Assembly: GCA_015680685.1 (NCBI GenBank)
Contig: MNCI01024020.1
Location: 679,523-743,522, forward strand
Length of the DNA: 64,000 nt
Direction of reading: 5' to 3'
Source: Gnetum montanum
Taxonomy: Eukaryota > Streptophyta > Gnetopsida > Gnetales > Gnetaceae
Part shown: piece after piece, positions 21,590-34,569 of the stretch
Layout: each line of letters opens with the position of its first letter
How positions within the stretch are numbered: position 1 is the stretch's first letter
Translations under genes and position numbers: made by a program
The notes under the pieces: generated by a model
Told to the model about the DNA's origin: nothing
What the model saw: the letters and a program-made list of their open reading frames with translations, nothing else
Databases searched by the model: none

Positions 21590-24305
21590 AGAAGCTCAAA
21601 CAATCCTTGGTGATGGAGGCTTTTGTGGCTTTAAAGGACCTTCTTCTACTTTGGGCACATGCAATGGTTAAGGTTGTTGTGGTTGGCTTATAGTAGCTAC
21701 AACCTTTGGTGGAAGGTGAAAGGTGTTCAATAGTGCCTTCATCTTTTCCTTCTTACTCCTAGGGATCATTCATGATTCATGTTACATCATGAATGTGGGC
21801 CAGTGTGGGAACATCCCAAAAATAGGGCATTGTTGGGAACAACTCCTTCACATTAATGAATGAGGCATGGAAAAGCTTGCACTCAACATCAAACACCTTT
21901 ACTACATTTTGTAGCTATTGGTAGTCATTCATTCTCCTAACCAAATTCTCAGCTATGGATCGTTGATTCGTGAAGTACTACCTAAGAACATTGAGTTTCA
22001 CATTTGTCACCTCAAGCTTTTGCTTGGTTTCTTTATGTGTCTTGAACTTGTTCTCATACAACAATTACAAGCTGGCCACTTGCTTCTCCAAGTCTAACTA
22101 ATGCCTTCTTGCTATTAGGATTGCCAAGTTTAAGTAACAAAGGTTGGCAAGCTCCATAAACTCAGTCATCTCCTCAATTTCCAGCTCCTTTAGGAAAATT
22201 TTTGCCTTTTTGTACATGTTCAATCCATCAAAGATAGGCTGCCACACATTGCCTCCTTGTTGGAGCTGCTAGAGGGCCTTGTTCACCTTTGCCTTTACCA
22301 ATTTTATTTTTCATTCATTAATTTCCTTTTACAAACCAACCTGGTCTCTATAATGGTTCTTAACCCTTTCAAATTTAAGGGCCTCACTCTTCCAGTAGCT
22401 ATGTCAATTGGAAATTTTTGGTGAAGGGCATAAACTTCCTCCATGAAGAGATTATGATTTTATGCTACCAACCTCCTTAAATCCATTGACACCTTGACAA
22501 GTTCCTCCTGCTATTATCACATGTAATCAACCATCTATTTTTTCTAGAGCTTGACGGAAGTTTGGACTAAAGTTGCTAAAAAGCTTCATCCCTGGCTATT
22601 GCTTAACTGAGTACAGAGGGATTCTTAAGATGGGTTCTCAGGTCAGTAACTTTCATAGCCATGCATTGATTCTCAATCCTAGTCATTTCAAGTTGTGCCT
22701 CTATAATTTTTCCTTTCCCCTTACTTCCAATAATGTCGACCAAGTAGCAAGATATCTTCTGGGATGTCAAAGAGCTTTAGAATTGATTGTCGGGTTCCCA
22801 CTAGCTGTTCTAGTAACTCCTCATGCTAGGCCACACTAAACCTCCCTCTAACTATTCCCATAGATGTTTATACATCTCTGAGTATAATAATGTCAAGTAT
22901 AGATGCAGTAGAAACATTGAGGACTTCGCCCACATGATTTGCCACCACCTCTGCTATCATTTCCTATCCTTAGTGTTGCATCACCAAGACAATGGTCCCA
23001 TATACCTCCTCCAAGTGCACTAAGAAGGTAGAAGCATTTTTGGAAATTTCTAGCAACTATTGCTATCCAGGAATGGACACCATTACCTCATAGGCACTAG
23101 GATTTGAGCACATAGGCACTTGCATTCCTTAGGTAGAAAATGTAGATGCCTTATCTTCCAACCAACTTATCGTATGAGTTACATCATTCAAATGGTTGAG
23201 GGCTAGTCAGTAGATAGAGGGCTCCCCACTCGGTCCTACTCACTACTATTGCAAGAGTTTCTCTTGGAGATTTTGCATGCATTCTATGGTAGCACGCATC
23301 TCTAGCATTGATTGCTCTTGAGTAGGTGGTGGTCGTGGCTATTCCTCTTCCTTGGTTATGGCAGGGTTCTTGTCCTTCATCATTTCTATCCAAGAGGCAA
23401 AAGGAGCATGTCTGATTGTGTTGTTAATGTAGTAGACTATTTCTACCCTTTTACATAGTTTTTTTGATGAGGCAGGGAAAGGGTAGGGTCTTTCTTCCAT
23501 GTTCATTCTCTTTGAACCACATTTCTATCTCCAGATAGATTAGCTATGGAAGGTTGATGTCAAGTTTTCTGCTTAAAGTGACACATGTACAAGCAAAAAA
23601 GGCAATCACCTTACAGGGCCTCATCGTCGGATTGAAGTGATGGGTCGCTATCTTGAAATATGCATGTTCTACCATAGTGAGTGTACCATACTCCTTACAG
23701 TCCACTCCATAACATCGTTGGGTCCACTTCTTCTTTAGCTCAAGGTCTGCTTGAGTTGAGATCTCTACCAAGTTGGTTCTAGTATTAGGTAAGCTAAGAG
23801 CCTATGCAATTGCTTCCACCTAGTAGGACACTCAAATGTCCTTGATTCTAGCTGTGGCAATTGGTTGTCGATTGTTCCATAAGAGGTAGGTCTCTCCCAT
23901 GTACCACTTCCCACTAGAAGTGAGGTTTGGTCACATGGGAGAGGTTTGCAGTTTAGCTTTGAATTCTTCTAGAGCAAACTCCAAGAACATCCCAAAGTTC
24001 AATTCTTTAAGAACTGAATGTCGAATGTCCTTAGGCTTGATTTGATCAAGATAGGCACAAGTCAAGGTAACTTCAAGTCTTGGCATGAGACCTAATGTTT
24101 CATCTCGATGAGACTAGTCTATTTTTTCTTCTTTTGAAATCTAATGAATAGAGTCCACTTCAGGATCCTCATAAAGAGGTCCTGTGGCATGAGTCTTGGT
24201 TTCCTACTCTTGGGGTTATTCTTGTTGGCCCCTTCTAGTTCTACGTTGCTTATCCCTAGGTTGGGATGGCCTTGTCTTCAGTCCATGCTTCGGTCTTGGT
24301 GCCAT
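21590..24305 (-). pseudogene. B ORF3: conserved post-pol protein of unknown function
   Basis: It starts MAPRPKHGLKTRPSQPRDKQ at 24305, directly after the candidate intron. One frame runs far with few stops, most of them explained by CAG, CAA or TGG changes. A conserved core (about 23900-23480) holds GKWYMGETYLLWNN, LVEISTQADLELKKKWTQRC, THHFNPTMRPCK and WFKENEHGRKTLPFPCL. C has the same core in one frame at 37948-38420. The later part is rich in charged residues and Leu and looks coiled-coil-like. There is no signal peptide at the start, so it does not look like a typical envelope-like protein. I do not recognise the family. Confidence 0.65.
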
Positions 24306-24364
24306 ATGTGATCGCAACATGATCAAGGATTAGCATATAGTGTGTAACTCATAAGATTAAGTAC
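24306..24364 (-). other. Candidate 59-nt intron before B ORF3, acceptor damaged
   Basis: The minus strand reads GATAAG|GTACTTAATC ... TGCTAATCCTTG ... GATCACAT|ATGGCACC. Donor GT and the CTAATCC branch-like motif match D, while the terminal AG reads AT. Length and position equal those in A and D. Confidence 0.45.
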
Positions 24365-26329
24365 CTTATCTCTCTAGTGATAGTTACACTTGGCTATGGT
24401 GTGGTCATGGTAGATTAATCTTTTAATATTATTTTAATGTTATTTTATTTAATTTTAGGTTACTGGAGTTTGTTGGAAGGGTTTAACTTTTATAGGTTGA
24501 TGACTTAATATTATTTTATTCATTAAACTCATGGGGGAGTTCAAAAAATTTCAAAATAAATTTGTCAAAAACCTAGGGTTTATGGCCCCCACGACGAAGA
24601 GCATATTCGCAGTAGCTAGAGGATTGAAAAATGATTGAAATTAGACAAGAGGTGTAAAAGATATGGGCTCTAGAAGGTTTTGGGCTCTAAAAAATCACAA
24701 AAACTTCCCTCTTGTTTGAAGCAAAATGGTAAAAAATTTCTACATGTTGCATTCTATTTATATTATTTTTGTCATGCATCAACGAGGCCACGTTGACACA
24801 AGTAGTTGCATCTACGGGGCCAAATTGATGCATTTGTTGACCACTGTTGACTTTTCAAAAATTCAAGAAATACACAATGTTTTTACGTGAAATTGGAGTC
24901 TTTTGAAAGCCCATGAAGCCAAGAACATGATGAAATGCATGAAGAGGGCTTGATAGTTTACAAAACTGGTGGTTTTCAATTGGAAGAATGATGGAGAAAT
25001 GCGTTAAAGGAGCACATAGTTGAATGCACCAATGGAGTGCATGAAAGATTTGATTGCGAAAATGCCCAAGGATAAGGAGATTAACTATCCCAACCATGGG
25101 ATATGCAAGTCGGTCCTCCTCATAGTAGGCACATGCCCTATTTTCCCTTACATAACCTCAACTAAGGAATTTGTGGACCCCATAGTTGATTAATGGTCAT
25201 GAAAAGTTAAGGACTTAATCTAAAAGAATCTACCTAAGCATTTCAACACATCAAACTAAGACATTGAACAAGACATGGAAACTGGAAGTGAGGTGAATGA
25301 TGGAAAGCATTGATGGAAGAGAGAGAAAGTGGAATGGAGTTCCTAATCATGATCACATGAAGTCCATTATGGATTCTATGGTTAAATAACTCGATAAAGT
25401 CCATCCTTAGTCAAGATCAAAACCAACCAATTTCAATGATTTGCATTGTCAATCTAAGACCAAACCATCCCTCGAGACACAAGAATGCCCCCAAAAATCA
25501 ATCACCATTCCTTATTAGAGAAGAAAAGAGAGCAGGAAGTGAGAAAGGGCCTTAGATAGAGGGGACCTTCAGGCATAGGTAACATGTCTTTCTAGTTTGA
25601 TAGCCAGTGCTTGTAGCTTATTATTTTGTCTAAGAGGTGTGTCTTGAATCCTCATCTTTATTTTTTTTATAAATTTTATATTTTTATGGATTTTTGGATG
25701 GGAACCACACCATGCAAAGACTTATTAACTTATTATTGGTTAACATGGAATGGTAAAAAATCCATGAAAAACACTCATACACTCAAGTGAATAGAAAGGC
25801 ACTGAGAGCATTGAATCCCCTTGAAGTCACACCTTTTTCAAACCATTTGAATCTTTCCCAAGTTTGAAAACTACCAAGGTCACAAGTTCCTTAAAGTTTT
25901 ATTAATGAAAAAGGGACCTCATGTTCCCAAAACAAGAAAGATCATAGAGTTGGTGGATGGGTGGATGATGTGGACTTACTACTTGTTCCATGAAAAAGAA
26001 ACATTGTCTTAGTCATCAGTCATGAAAATTCAAAATAGAAACCAAACATTAGTAATCAAAAACATTAAGGATAAATCATTATTAGTAATAGCTATAGCAT
26101 CACTGTGTCCTATTGGCAACAAAGCATTTTATTAGAAAATAAGAAGAAAAATTCACACCAAAATAAAGTAAAATATAAAATTAATTGTAAAATATTTTAA
26201 AAAGTCAAAATGTACTAATGATGCTGTAAAAAAAATTAGAAAAAGAACAAGGTATAAAACAAAAAGGTATAAAAACAAAGAAAGTGTAAAACATAAACTT
26301 GTAAAACAAAAAAGGTTCACAAAAAAGGT
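24365..26329 (-). other. B post-pol spacer
   Basis: About 2 kb of AT-rich element DNA related to the spacers of A (12510-13901) and D (52500-53977). It includes the 'aggaccgacttgcatatccc' stretch near 25100 and the stretch near 25680-25720 about the repeated 'gcaaagactta' motif. No gene is seen. Confidence 0.7.
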
Positions 26330-26431
26330 TCAAAAACTAAGGAGCCACTTTAATTGGTTAGCACAAATGACCGTCTCCCCTATAAGTAAGTTGAAAGGAG
26401 AAGATTCAAGAAATTGAACAAGGCTATCCAT
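26330..26431 (-). pseudogene. B small ORF overlapping the pol end
   Basis: It opens MDSLVQFLESSPFNLLIGET and stops after 33 codons. It is aligned with the small ORFs of A, C and D by position and by the pattern MD(N/S)-x3-(F/Y)(F/L)-x-S-x2-(S/F)N-x-(V/L)(V/I). It lacks the long hydrophobic tail. Confidence 0.35.
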
Positions 26432-28400
26432 CTAATGAGGTGTTGCTTGCACTAGTTTGCTTGGGCTCATGGAAATGTTTAAGCTGTTGTATGTTGACCA
26501 GTTGCTTTTTGTTTGGGCTCTCACGTTTGTATATCAACATGGCCTCATAAGGAAAGGTTTCATAAATTATATAAGTTCCTTTCCACAATGTTTAGAACTT
26601 GGTTCATTTTGGAACATGTGTGGGGTTCTAGTAAAGGTCCTTGTCTCTAGGTTTAAATTTGACTTTCCTTATTCTAAGGTCATGGCTTTGTTTGTTGAAT
26701 GCTATGTGTACTTCATCCAATGATAGGGCTACCAATCTATTCTCATCTAGCATGTTAAGTTTGATCAATCTTTCTTACTATTTTGGGCTAAGGTCAAGGT
26801 TAAGGCCATACGCTATTGAAAGAGTATGGAATACGAATTAGATAAGAAGAGTTGGTAATTTTCCATACACCAGCTCATAAGGAGAGTAGCCTATAGGAAG
26901 TTTTCATGTGGAGCGGTAGGCCTAAAAGGCATCATTAAGTTTTGTGCTCCAGTCTCTCCTATATTTGCTAATCATTCTCATTAAGATCTTGGTGATCTCC
27001 CTATTGGTAACCTTAGCTTTACCATTGGCTTGGGGGTGGTAAGGTGTTGCTAATTTATGTTCAACCCCTTAGCATTGCATGAGCTTGAAAAAAGTAGCAC
27101 TCATAAAATGAGTACCATTGTAAAAAATTAGTGCATGTGGTACTCCAAACCTATTTACAATAATTCTTTTTATAAATCATGTAGTAGTGGAAGATGTAGA
27201 GTTAGTGACAACTGCGGCTTCTGCCCATTTAGTACAATAGTCAACAACAACTATTATGTACATCTTTCCATTTAACATGGGTATAATGGGACCCATGAAA
27301 TCAATGCCCTAGATATTAAAGGGTTCTAATGGTTGGATTCACTACTGAGGCCCCTCCATTTGAGTAGTCATCCCAACATCTCATTGATAGCATTCACAAG
27401 AGTGGATGAATTGGTGGACATCCCTAAAGATTGTTGGCCATTAATACCCTACCCTCAAGATATTACTATCATGTGTCTTCCTACATAGTGGCTCCCACAA
27501 GGATCCTCATGAACATCTTGGAGAACATGCAATTGATCAACATTAGGGACACACCAATGAACCAGGCCATTGGCACATACATTGTAAAGGTTCCCATTGA
27601 TTCCATGAAGCATTTTCCATGATGAAGAAACTATTGTTTCTTCCAATGATCAAAGTCTTATGACATCTCTTGAGTGAGAAGATAAGTGAGGATGCCATCA
27701 TACCATTTTGGTTCAATGGGTACTTGTTCATGTATTGCACTAGCAAAGAGAAGCTCATTAGCAAATTGATCAGAGAGTGGACTCTCCTCCTCTTTATTTT
27801 CCCATCGTAATTGAGCCAAGTGATCAGCGACCACGTTCTCCATTCTCTTTTAATCTACCATTGTAAGATTGAACTCCTGTAAGATAACCAACCATTGTAT
27901 GACATAGGGACTCACCATTAGCTTATTCATGAGGAAGTGAATGGCACTATGATAAATGTGCAAATACCTTATATCCAAGCACATAGTGCCTGAATTTCTC
28001 TAAGGCATACACCACTACCATGAGCTCTTTTTCTATTGTCATGTAATTGAGTTTTGCATCTACAATGCTTTGGCTTACGCTGTGGATATAATAAGGACAT
28101 TTCTGATCATTCAACTACATAAGCACAACTCCTAAGGCATAGTTTGATGTGTCCATCATGATGTGAATTAGATGGGACCAATCAGGTGCTCCTAGAATGC
28201 TTCTACAAGCTTCTATAGCCTTGTAGAATTAGGGTTTCTACAAGCTTCTCCTTAAGCTACTAGAATGCTTTTTTGCATTCCTTGGTCCATATGAATAGTG
28301 CATATTTATTTGTGAGCTCAACTAATAGTTTAGAGATCTTAAAGAAATTCTCTATGAATCACTCATAGTAATGAGTGTGTCTAAGGAATGATCGAACATC
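26390..28400 (-). pseudogene. pol: B pol remnant: post-palm region, RNase H and integrase
   Basis: It begins abruptly with DVRSFLRHTHYYE (connection after the reverse-transcriptase palm), then RNase H remnants. MENVVADHLAQLRWENKEEE (27843-27784) is the end of RNase H. Integrase follows: CVPNVDQLHVLQDVHEDPCG (near 27555-27500) and remnants of the core and the WEGPYII-like end near 26590. The protease and palm are missing because of the junction near 28405. Many stops are present. Confidence 0.8.
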
Positions 28401-28404
28401 TTCC

Positions 28405-30050
28405 TTCTCCTACAATCATAATCACTACTTTTCTCTTGGGATTCTTCTATAATTTTCAATGCCATTTGGAATTTTTCATTGAAAGATTCCTACATTTTTT
28501 CCATCTTGGTTGAAATTTCAAAAATATATTTTTCAATTGGCAAGCTTTTTCATTGCATCACTTTATCAAGTGGCGCATCCCCCTCACTATCATAGAATCA
28601 GACCTTCCTTTTTCTAATGGAAGGGTCCCATATATATTCTTCAATACTTTCCTATTTCCTCAATTCACCTTCTCTTTTGCAACCTGCTCAACCAACCTTT
28701 GAATTTAATGGACCATTAGTTCTGATAGTCTACCTTTGGCATAGACTCCAATGGTTCTCCTTGTGTTTGATTGGAGCCCATCTATGATATGGCGAAGCTG
28801 CTCTCATTGAGATAACCATGGTCAAAACATTTTTGCAAAAGGGAATAATACTTGTCCATGGCTATATCCAATGGTTCATGCATTTATTATCATTAGCCTT
28901 GGATTTACTTTCTTAAATTAGACACTCAAGAGTACGCTTGATATTTTTCATTGAATAGCTCAAGCATCGTACTCTATCTACAAATTGATTCTAGCTCTAA
29001 AGAGCGGTATCGACTTTCTGCTTTTTTTATGAGTATCTTGGGACAAAACTTAAGTTTTTGTAGTTATTTTCAATATTTTACAAAGGCACAAGCATTGTGA
29101 AAGGCTTGAAGATGGATCTATGAATCTAAGTTATATCCCCTCTTAAATCTGGGGATATTGTTCATATCCAACCTCTTGATTTTGCTAGCTTTCACATGCC
29201 TAGTTGGAATTTTGACTACCTCTATGATGTTTAGCATGGTTTGGATTGCTAGCAAAGGTTCATCATCATCATGATCTCAATGATGCCTATGATATCCTCT
29301 ACTACTCCTTCATTCATGGTGGATCCTTGGATCATTGTCCCACTGTTCAACTTCATCATGGTTTCATTCGTTGTAATTTCGATCAAATTTAGAGGAGGAA
29401 GAAGAAGATATGTAGATGAAGAGGACAAAGAGGGAGGAGGACTACCACCACCATGGTGTCTACCACCTCCTCTCTACTTATCACAACCATAATCATCAGC
29501 GTTATTATCATCACGATGCTTTCCCGAGCCCCTGCCTTGACTCCCATTCTTGAAGCCACTCTTACCTGAACCAAGATTGTTGATAGCAAACTTTAAATTC
29601 AAGTTCAAGTGCCCTTCATCAAAGTCAATGGGTAGAGAATTTTCATGTGGAGAACTCCTAGAGGGAGGATCCTCATTATCTTTTTGATTTAGCATGAACA
29701 AGGGGTTAGTGAATCATTTCCCCTTTGTAGCTTCATGGTGCTTTTCCTGGTGTCAATCTCTATTGTGTTATGTTTTAGTAGGATGGTAGTCCCCATAGTC
29801 ATGGTTTTACATAACATATTCTTTGTGAAGATCCTAGATGTCCAACCTCTTAAGAGTTTGAAGTAGCATCCTAGGAACAGATCGATCAAGTGGCAACACA
29901 ATGTTGCCCTTCATGTCTCTCCACCATAACTATTCATCTCAATGCAAGATAAAGGTGAAATTGAGTATAAACTCATCTAGATGAGTGTACGCTGCTTTGA
30001 ATTCTTGGGGCACTAACAATTTTGATTCATCATGCTTGTGAGAAGAAGAT
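28405..30050 (-). pseudogene. gag: B gag, 3' truncated and split at its start
   Basis: It resumes after element C with the codons that follow the ATG at 41500. It keeps the THLDEFILNFTFILH and MKGNIVLPLDRS blocks (near 29975-29870), the charged linker (near 29600-29290) and the capsid-like domain (near 29230-28650). It ends near 28405 inside the coiled stretch before the zinc knuckle, where it is fused out of frame to pol. The ATG and first codon lie at 41500-41495, 11.4 kb away because of C. Confidence 0.82.
30046..30050. repeat. Left target-site duplication of element C (AAGAT)
   Basis: AAGAT here and AAGAC at 41494-41498 differ by one base (C to T). Rejoining the flanks restores the context around the gag start codon found in D and C. 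Confidence 0.85.
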
Positions 30051-30985
30051 TGATGAAGCATCAAAGTGTTGCATCAGTAGGCCTTCATTGACATGCCCTT
30101 GTTGATGGGTCCCCATCAATGTGGCCTCATCAACGTGATGTTGCCCCATTGGTGGGACTACATTGATGTTACATTTACTGCATTTATGTGGCCCTGTTGA
30201 CATAGCTCCACAATAAAGTCTATAAATATGTGTTCACCCATCATGTTTATGGCATGTCTTATCATAGTTGTAGTGGAGCTCTTGTAGTTTTGTCTTTTGA
30301 AAGCTAGAATATTTTTTTGAGTGCCTGCAATAAGAGTTAGAAAGTATATGGATCTTTATTCAAGCACTAATGTACCTAAGCACACTAGTGTGAATGATAA
30401 TAAAGATGAGCCTTTTGATCAAACTTTGCAGCTTTTTCAATAGATTAATGATTTATTTCTACATTTACAATTTTCATTAATTATGCAATTAATTAAGATA
30501 AGTAAGACTTTAATTAATTAACTAATTAAGCTAAATAGATTAAACACATAAGTACAACTGACTTGAGCGTAACATCCAACACTTGGTAATCGTAGTAGTG
30601 CTTAGCACTTGGTAATCCTAGTAGTGCTTAACACTTGGTAACTCAACAATGTTGTATGGATTTAGGATGTGTATGAAAAGTGGGACCAAATGCTTATGTT
30701 TCAACTAGCAATCAAATTAGTTAAATTGGTTAGTAAATTGAGTTTCAACTTGTTATCAATCATAGGCAACTAAAATATAAAATAAAAAAATCATGTATTC
30801 CAATTACACTTAACCATACAACTAAGCTTCACAAGTGTAGTTGGGAAGACAATGATCATCATAATTAGATTTCACTTCCTAGAACTAGTGTACTTAGGAA
30901 CTTAAGGTCTATGAAATTTGATAAGATTGCACGTAAATGCTTGTAATTTGTATGGTTGGGCATAGGGTATACTAGTTGCTCATCA
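30051..30985 (+). repeat. C 5' LTR
   Basis: 935 bp, TGATGA to TCATCA, paired with 40594-41493. U3 carries alternating TTGA(C/T) and (A/G)TCAA motifs up to about 30205. A TATA-like CTATAAATA lies at 30220-30228, and R-U5 is related to the LTRs of A, B, D and F. Confidence 0.92.
30220..30228 (+). promoter_or_regulatory. TATA box in the C 5' LTR
   Basis: CTATAAATA after the U3 motif series, with the same box near 40740 in the 3' LTR. Confidence 0.65.
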
Positions 30986-30986
30986 T

Positions 30987-31004
30987 TGGCACCATTGTTA
31001 GGGA
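30987..31004 (+). other. C primer-binding site
   Basis: TGGCACCATTGTTAGGGA, 13 of 18 matching the tRNA-Asp site of F. All five differences are G-to-A or C-to-T. Confidence 0.85.
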
Positions 31005-31148
31005 TCCTTAGTTTATTACATGTGCTATTTAGGACTTAGTGAAAAATTATTTAACATTGTTGGAACGAATCCTAAAGTCATATCATACATCAAAACAACT
31101 ACAGAAATTATAAGAAAGCACACTACATTTCTTGTGTTCTAATATAAG

Positions 31149-33400
31149 ATGTCTTCTTCTCATAGGAGTGATTCTTTGCCCAAGTTTGATGGAGTAAATC
31201 AGCAGGTGCCCCAACAATACAGAGTGATAGATGCTCATCCTGATGAGTATGTAGCCAATTTCACCTTCACTCTACACTAGGATGAACAACTACAATCATG
31301 AAACATGGAGGGCAACATTGTGTTGCCACTCAATTGATCCATTTCTACGATGCTCCATTAAACTCTTATGTGATTGGGCATCCAAGGGCTTCATGTTGAA
31401 TATGTTGTGCAAGATAATGACACTAGGGATTATCATCCCACTGATGCATAACGTTTTAAGGGATCGATAGCTAGAGTAGCATTATGAGTCTATGAAGGGG
31501 AAGTGATCCAATGGTTCCCCATTCTTGATGTACCAAAAAGATGGTGGATAATCCTTCTCTAGGGATTCTCAAATAGAGAGATTCCTCTCTTTGACTTCGA
31601 TGAGGAAGGGCAAAACTAGAACTTGTAGTTCATGATACATAATCCTAATTCTAGCAAGAACTAATCCTATGACAAAGAGAAATCCGAGCAGAGTCATGGC
31701 AGTGATGCAAGTAACAACATAAACATGATTGAGGCCATGACCACCAAAGAGAAGGTGGAAAGCACTGTGATGATGCTAGTTCTCCTTTCTCTTCATCATC
31801 ATCATCTTCTTTCTCTTCTAGCTCTAAACACAACTATAGGGGATGCAATCGTGATGGAGGTGATCGACAAGATTGAGATGATCGTGGGAACCTTCAGGGA
31901 AGTTGAGATCTAGGGCATGGGCATTCAGGAAAGGCTTGTCACCATGAGAGAATGGGTAGCAGAGGACATTATAGTTACCAAGGTCATGGGTACGATGAGC
32001 CTTTACTCACCACATAAAGCATGCTAAACATTGCCAAGGCAGTGAGACTTTCGATAAGGCACGTGAAAGATAGCATGATCAAGCGGTTGGATATGAACAA
32101 CATCCAAAATTTTGAGGGGGTTATAAATCCAATCCACAAAACCATATTTAGGCTTTTCACAATGCCTATGTCTTGTAAACATGGAAAATGATTGGCAAAA
32201 GCTTAAGTTATTTTCCAAGACACTCATCAAAGAAGTAGAAAGCTAGTATTGGTCCTTGGAGTCGAAATCAATTCATAGATGGAGTACGATGCTTGAATAA
32301 TTCAACAACAAGTATTAAATATACTCTCAAGTGTTCAATCTGAGAAGGTAGATCTAGGATTGGAAGCAAGTAATACATGAGTCCTTGGATGCTACATGGG
32401 TAGATATTGTTCCTTTTTACACTGATGCCTTGGCCATGGTTACTCTCAGTAGGAACAACTTTGTCATATTATATATGGGATTTGCTATAAAATGAGAAGA
32501 ACTCTTGGGATCTACACCCAAGGAAGACTATTAGAATTAGGAGTCCATTAGATCCAAAGGCTACTTGAGTAGGTAGCAAAAGAAGAAGGAGAGTTGAGAA
32601 AACATAAAAGTGTAGAAGAATACAACTAAGATCATTTCATTCATAAGAGGAAGTGACAGTGAGAAGGAATCACCACTTGATGAGATGGTAATTAAAAAAC
32701 CTTGCCAATTCAAAAATTTACCTTTGAAATTTTGGCTAAAGTAGATTAGTTGGTGAAAGGAAGCTAAACATGCCAATCAAAGGGGTAAGGGCAAGATTGC
32801 TATAATAGAGGAAGTTGCAAAAACTGAATTAGATGATGATGATGGGTGTGAAATCTACCAATATGAACATCCTAAGGAATGTTGCCCCATCGTGTCACAC
32901 TTACATGTGTCTAGGATGTATGCTTTCAATCCACGACTAGCAAAAAGACAAACACCTAGATGATTACCTTATCCTCAAGGTAATCCCAAGAAATTCCATT
33001 AGCAACAACAATATTATCCAAGTGGAACTTCACTACAATCATATGAGTAGTATCAACAATGGCAACAACCATAGTCATGGGTGCTGCCACCACCGAGGCA
33101 GCAGTATCCTTACAAACAACCAAATCCATATGGGTATTACGTTCAAAAAACCTTGTCTCAACATGACTCTTCTAGTCACATTTCTCCTTTCCAACATCAC
33201 TATTACCCCTTAAATACTATAGAACTCATTCTCCACATTTCAAGAGGAATACCAAATTTCATCCTTATCCTTCTCCTCTTCCTGCACCTATTCCTTGATC
33301 CTCAACACAGCTACCACTTGCTCCATCCATGTAAGATGAACTTCTAGCCTAACTAAAGCAATGCAATGCTACTAGGGCCATCAATTTAAAACCCTACTAA
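31149..33400 (+). pseudogene. gag: C gag
   Basis: It starts ATGTCTTCTTCTCATAGGAG. The N-terminal HPDEYVANFTFTLH block (near 31240), EGNIVLPLN, the Ser/His-rich linker (31700-31930) and the capsid-like domain (32040-32600) follow the F Gag in order. The knuckle near 32846-32885 reads CEIYQYEHPKECC, with Tyr for the second Cys. The tail has PYGYYVQ with a sense codon where F has TAG. Stops and frame breaks are frequent. Confidence 0.87.
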
Positions 33401-33529
33401 GCACTACTAGCTATAATAACACAATTCTTGTAAAATATCATTTTTTTGATCCAATAGCCCTACTAAGCTCTCATCCTCTACAAACCATTTCATCGGGACC
33501 CCTTCAAACTAAATGTTACCCAAAATCCA

Positions 33530-34050
33530 TATTGATATGCTTACTCATGTAGTATTTGATTGGATTTGGGTTGGCAACCTTCCTAGGAAATTGGCTAATC
33601 TTGGGAGTCCTCTTATCTATTTATACATTGTTGGAAAGGAACCATGTAAAGATTTTCTTGTTTCAAGTTCCAATGTTAACTTGATTTCTCATGAGATGTA
33701 TACTACTTGGAACCTTCTGCCTCTCAAGAAGAGTAATATTCTATTGGAATTGGTAGACTAGTCCATTACTATTTCATTGGAACTAGTAAAAGACATTGTG
33801 ATCATTGTTTGTGGGTGGTCTTATCCTGTCAATTTCATAGTAATCAAGGTTGAGAACTATAAGGGGAACTTCCCAATCATTATGGGAAGGGTATGGCTAA
33901 GCATTGTAGATGCAAGAATGGGCATCAGAGATTTTCCTTGGAGATATCTAAGAAAAATGCATTTGGAAAGATCAAGAAGAAGTGAGTTCCATGCATCGCA
34001 TATAGTGATACAGGGTGAAATTACGTGTAGAAACTCTAGTATGTGAAATG
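33530..34050 (+). pseudogene. pol: C aspartic protease region
   Basis: DMLTHVVFDWIWVGNLPRKL-like start, then FLVSSSNVNLISHEMY (near 33650), where the catalytic triad LDSG reads LVSS, and GNFPIIMGRVWLS (near 33870). The order matches A, D and F. Inactive. Confidence 0.82.
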
Positions 34051-34569
34051 AGCATCTATTTTTGCATGCATGTAGTGTGCATAAGAAGTAGATATTCAAA
34101 AGTGTTTGTATGCGGCAGCCACAAATAAGAGAACATCCAATGGCTAATAGCAGATTTGAAAAGCAACACAATGTGCATGCAACCTACTGAGAGCTTAAAA
34201 TGCATTTATGTCATAGGCATGGATAAACTAAAGCAAGTTCATCACCAACTCTCTAATAATGAAAATGATGATACCAATTGGAGAGAGTTGGAGATCCCTA
34301 AGAATTTCAAGCAAGAGTCCATAGAGTTAAAAACTCTACCTACTAGCCTAGAATATGCATTCTTGAAAAATGGCAAGCCAATCATACTTAATTCCAAACT
34401 TGCTCTTGAGCAAAAATAAAAACTGTTGAAAGTGGTCAACAGATGACCAATAGTCTTTTTCTAGTTATTCCTTAACTCACTAAAATTGATCCATGGATAT
34501 GCCAACACCACATTTATACTAATCTTTCCATGAAGCCAAGGATGCAACCAAAATGGCGGTTGAACCCAA

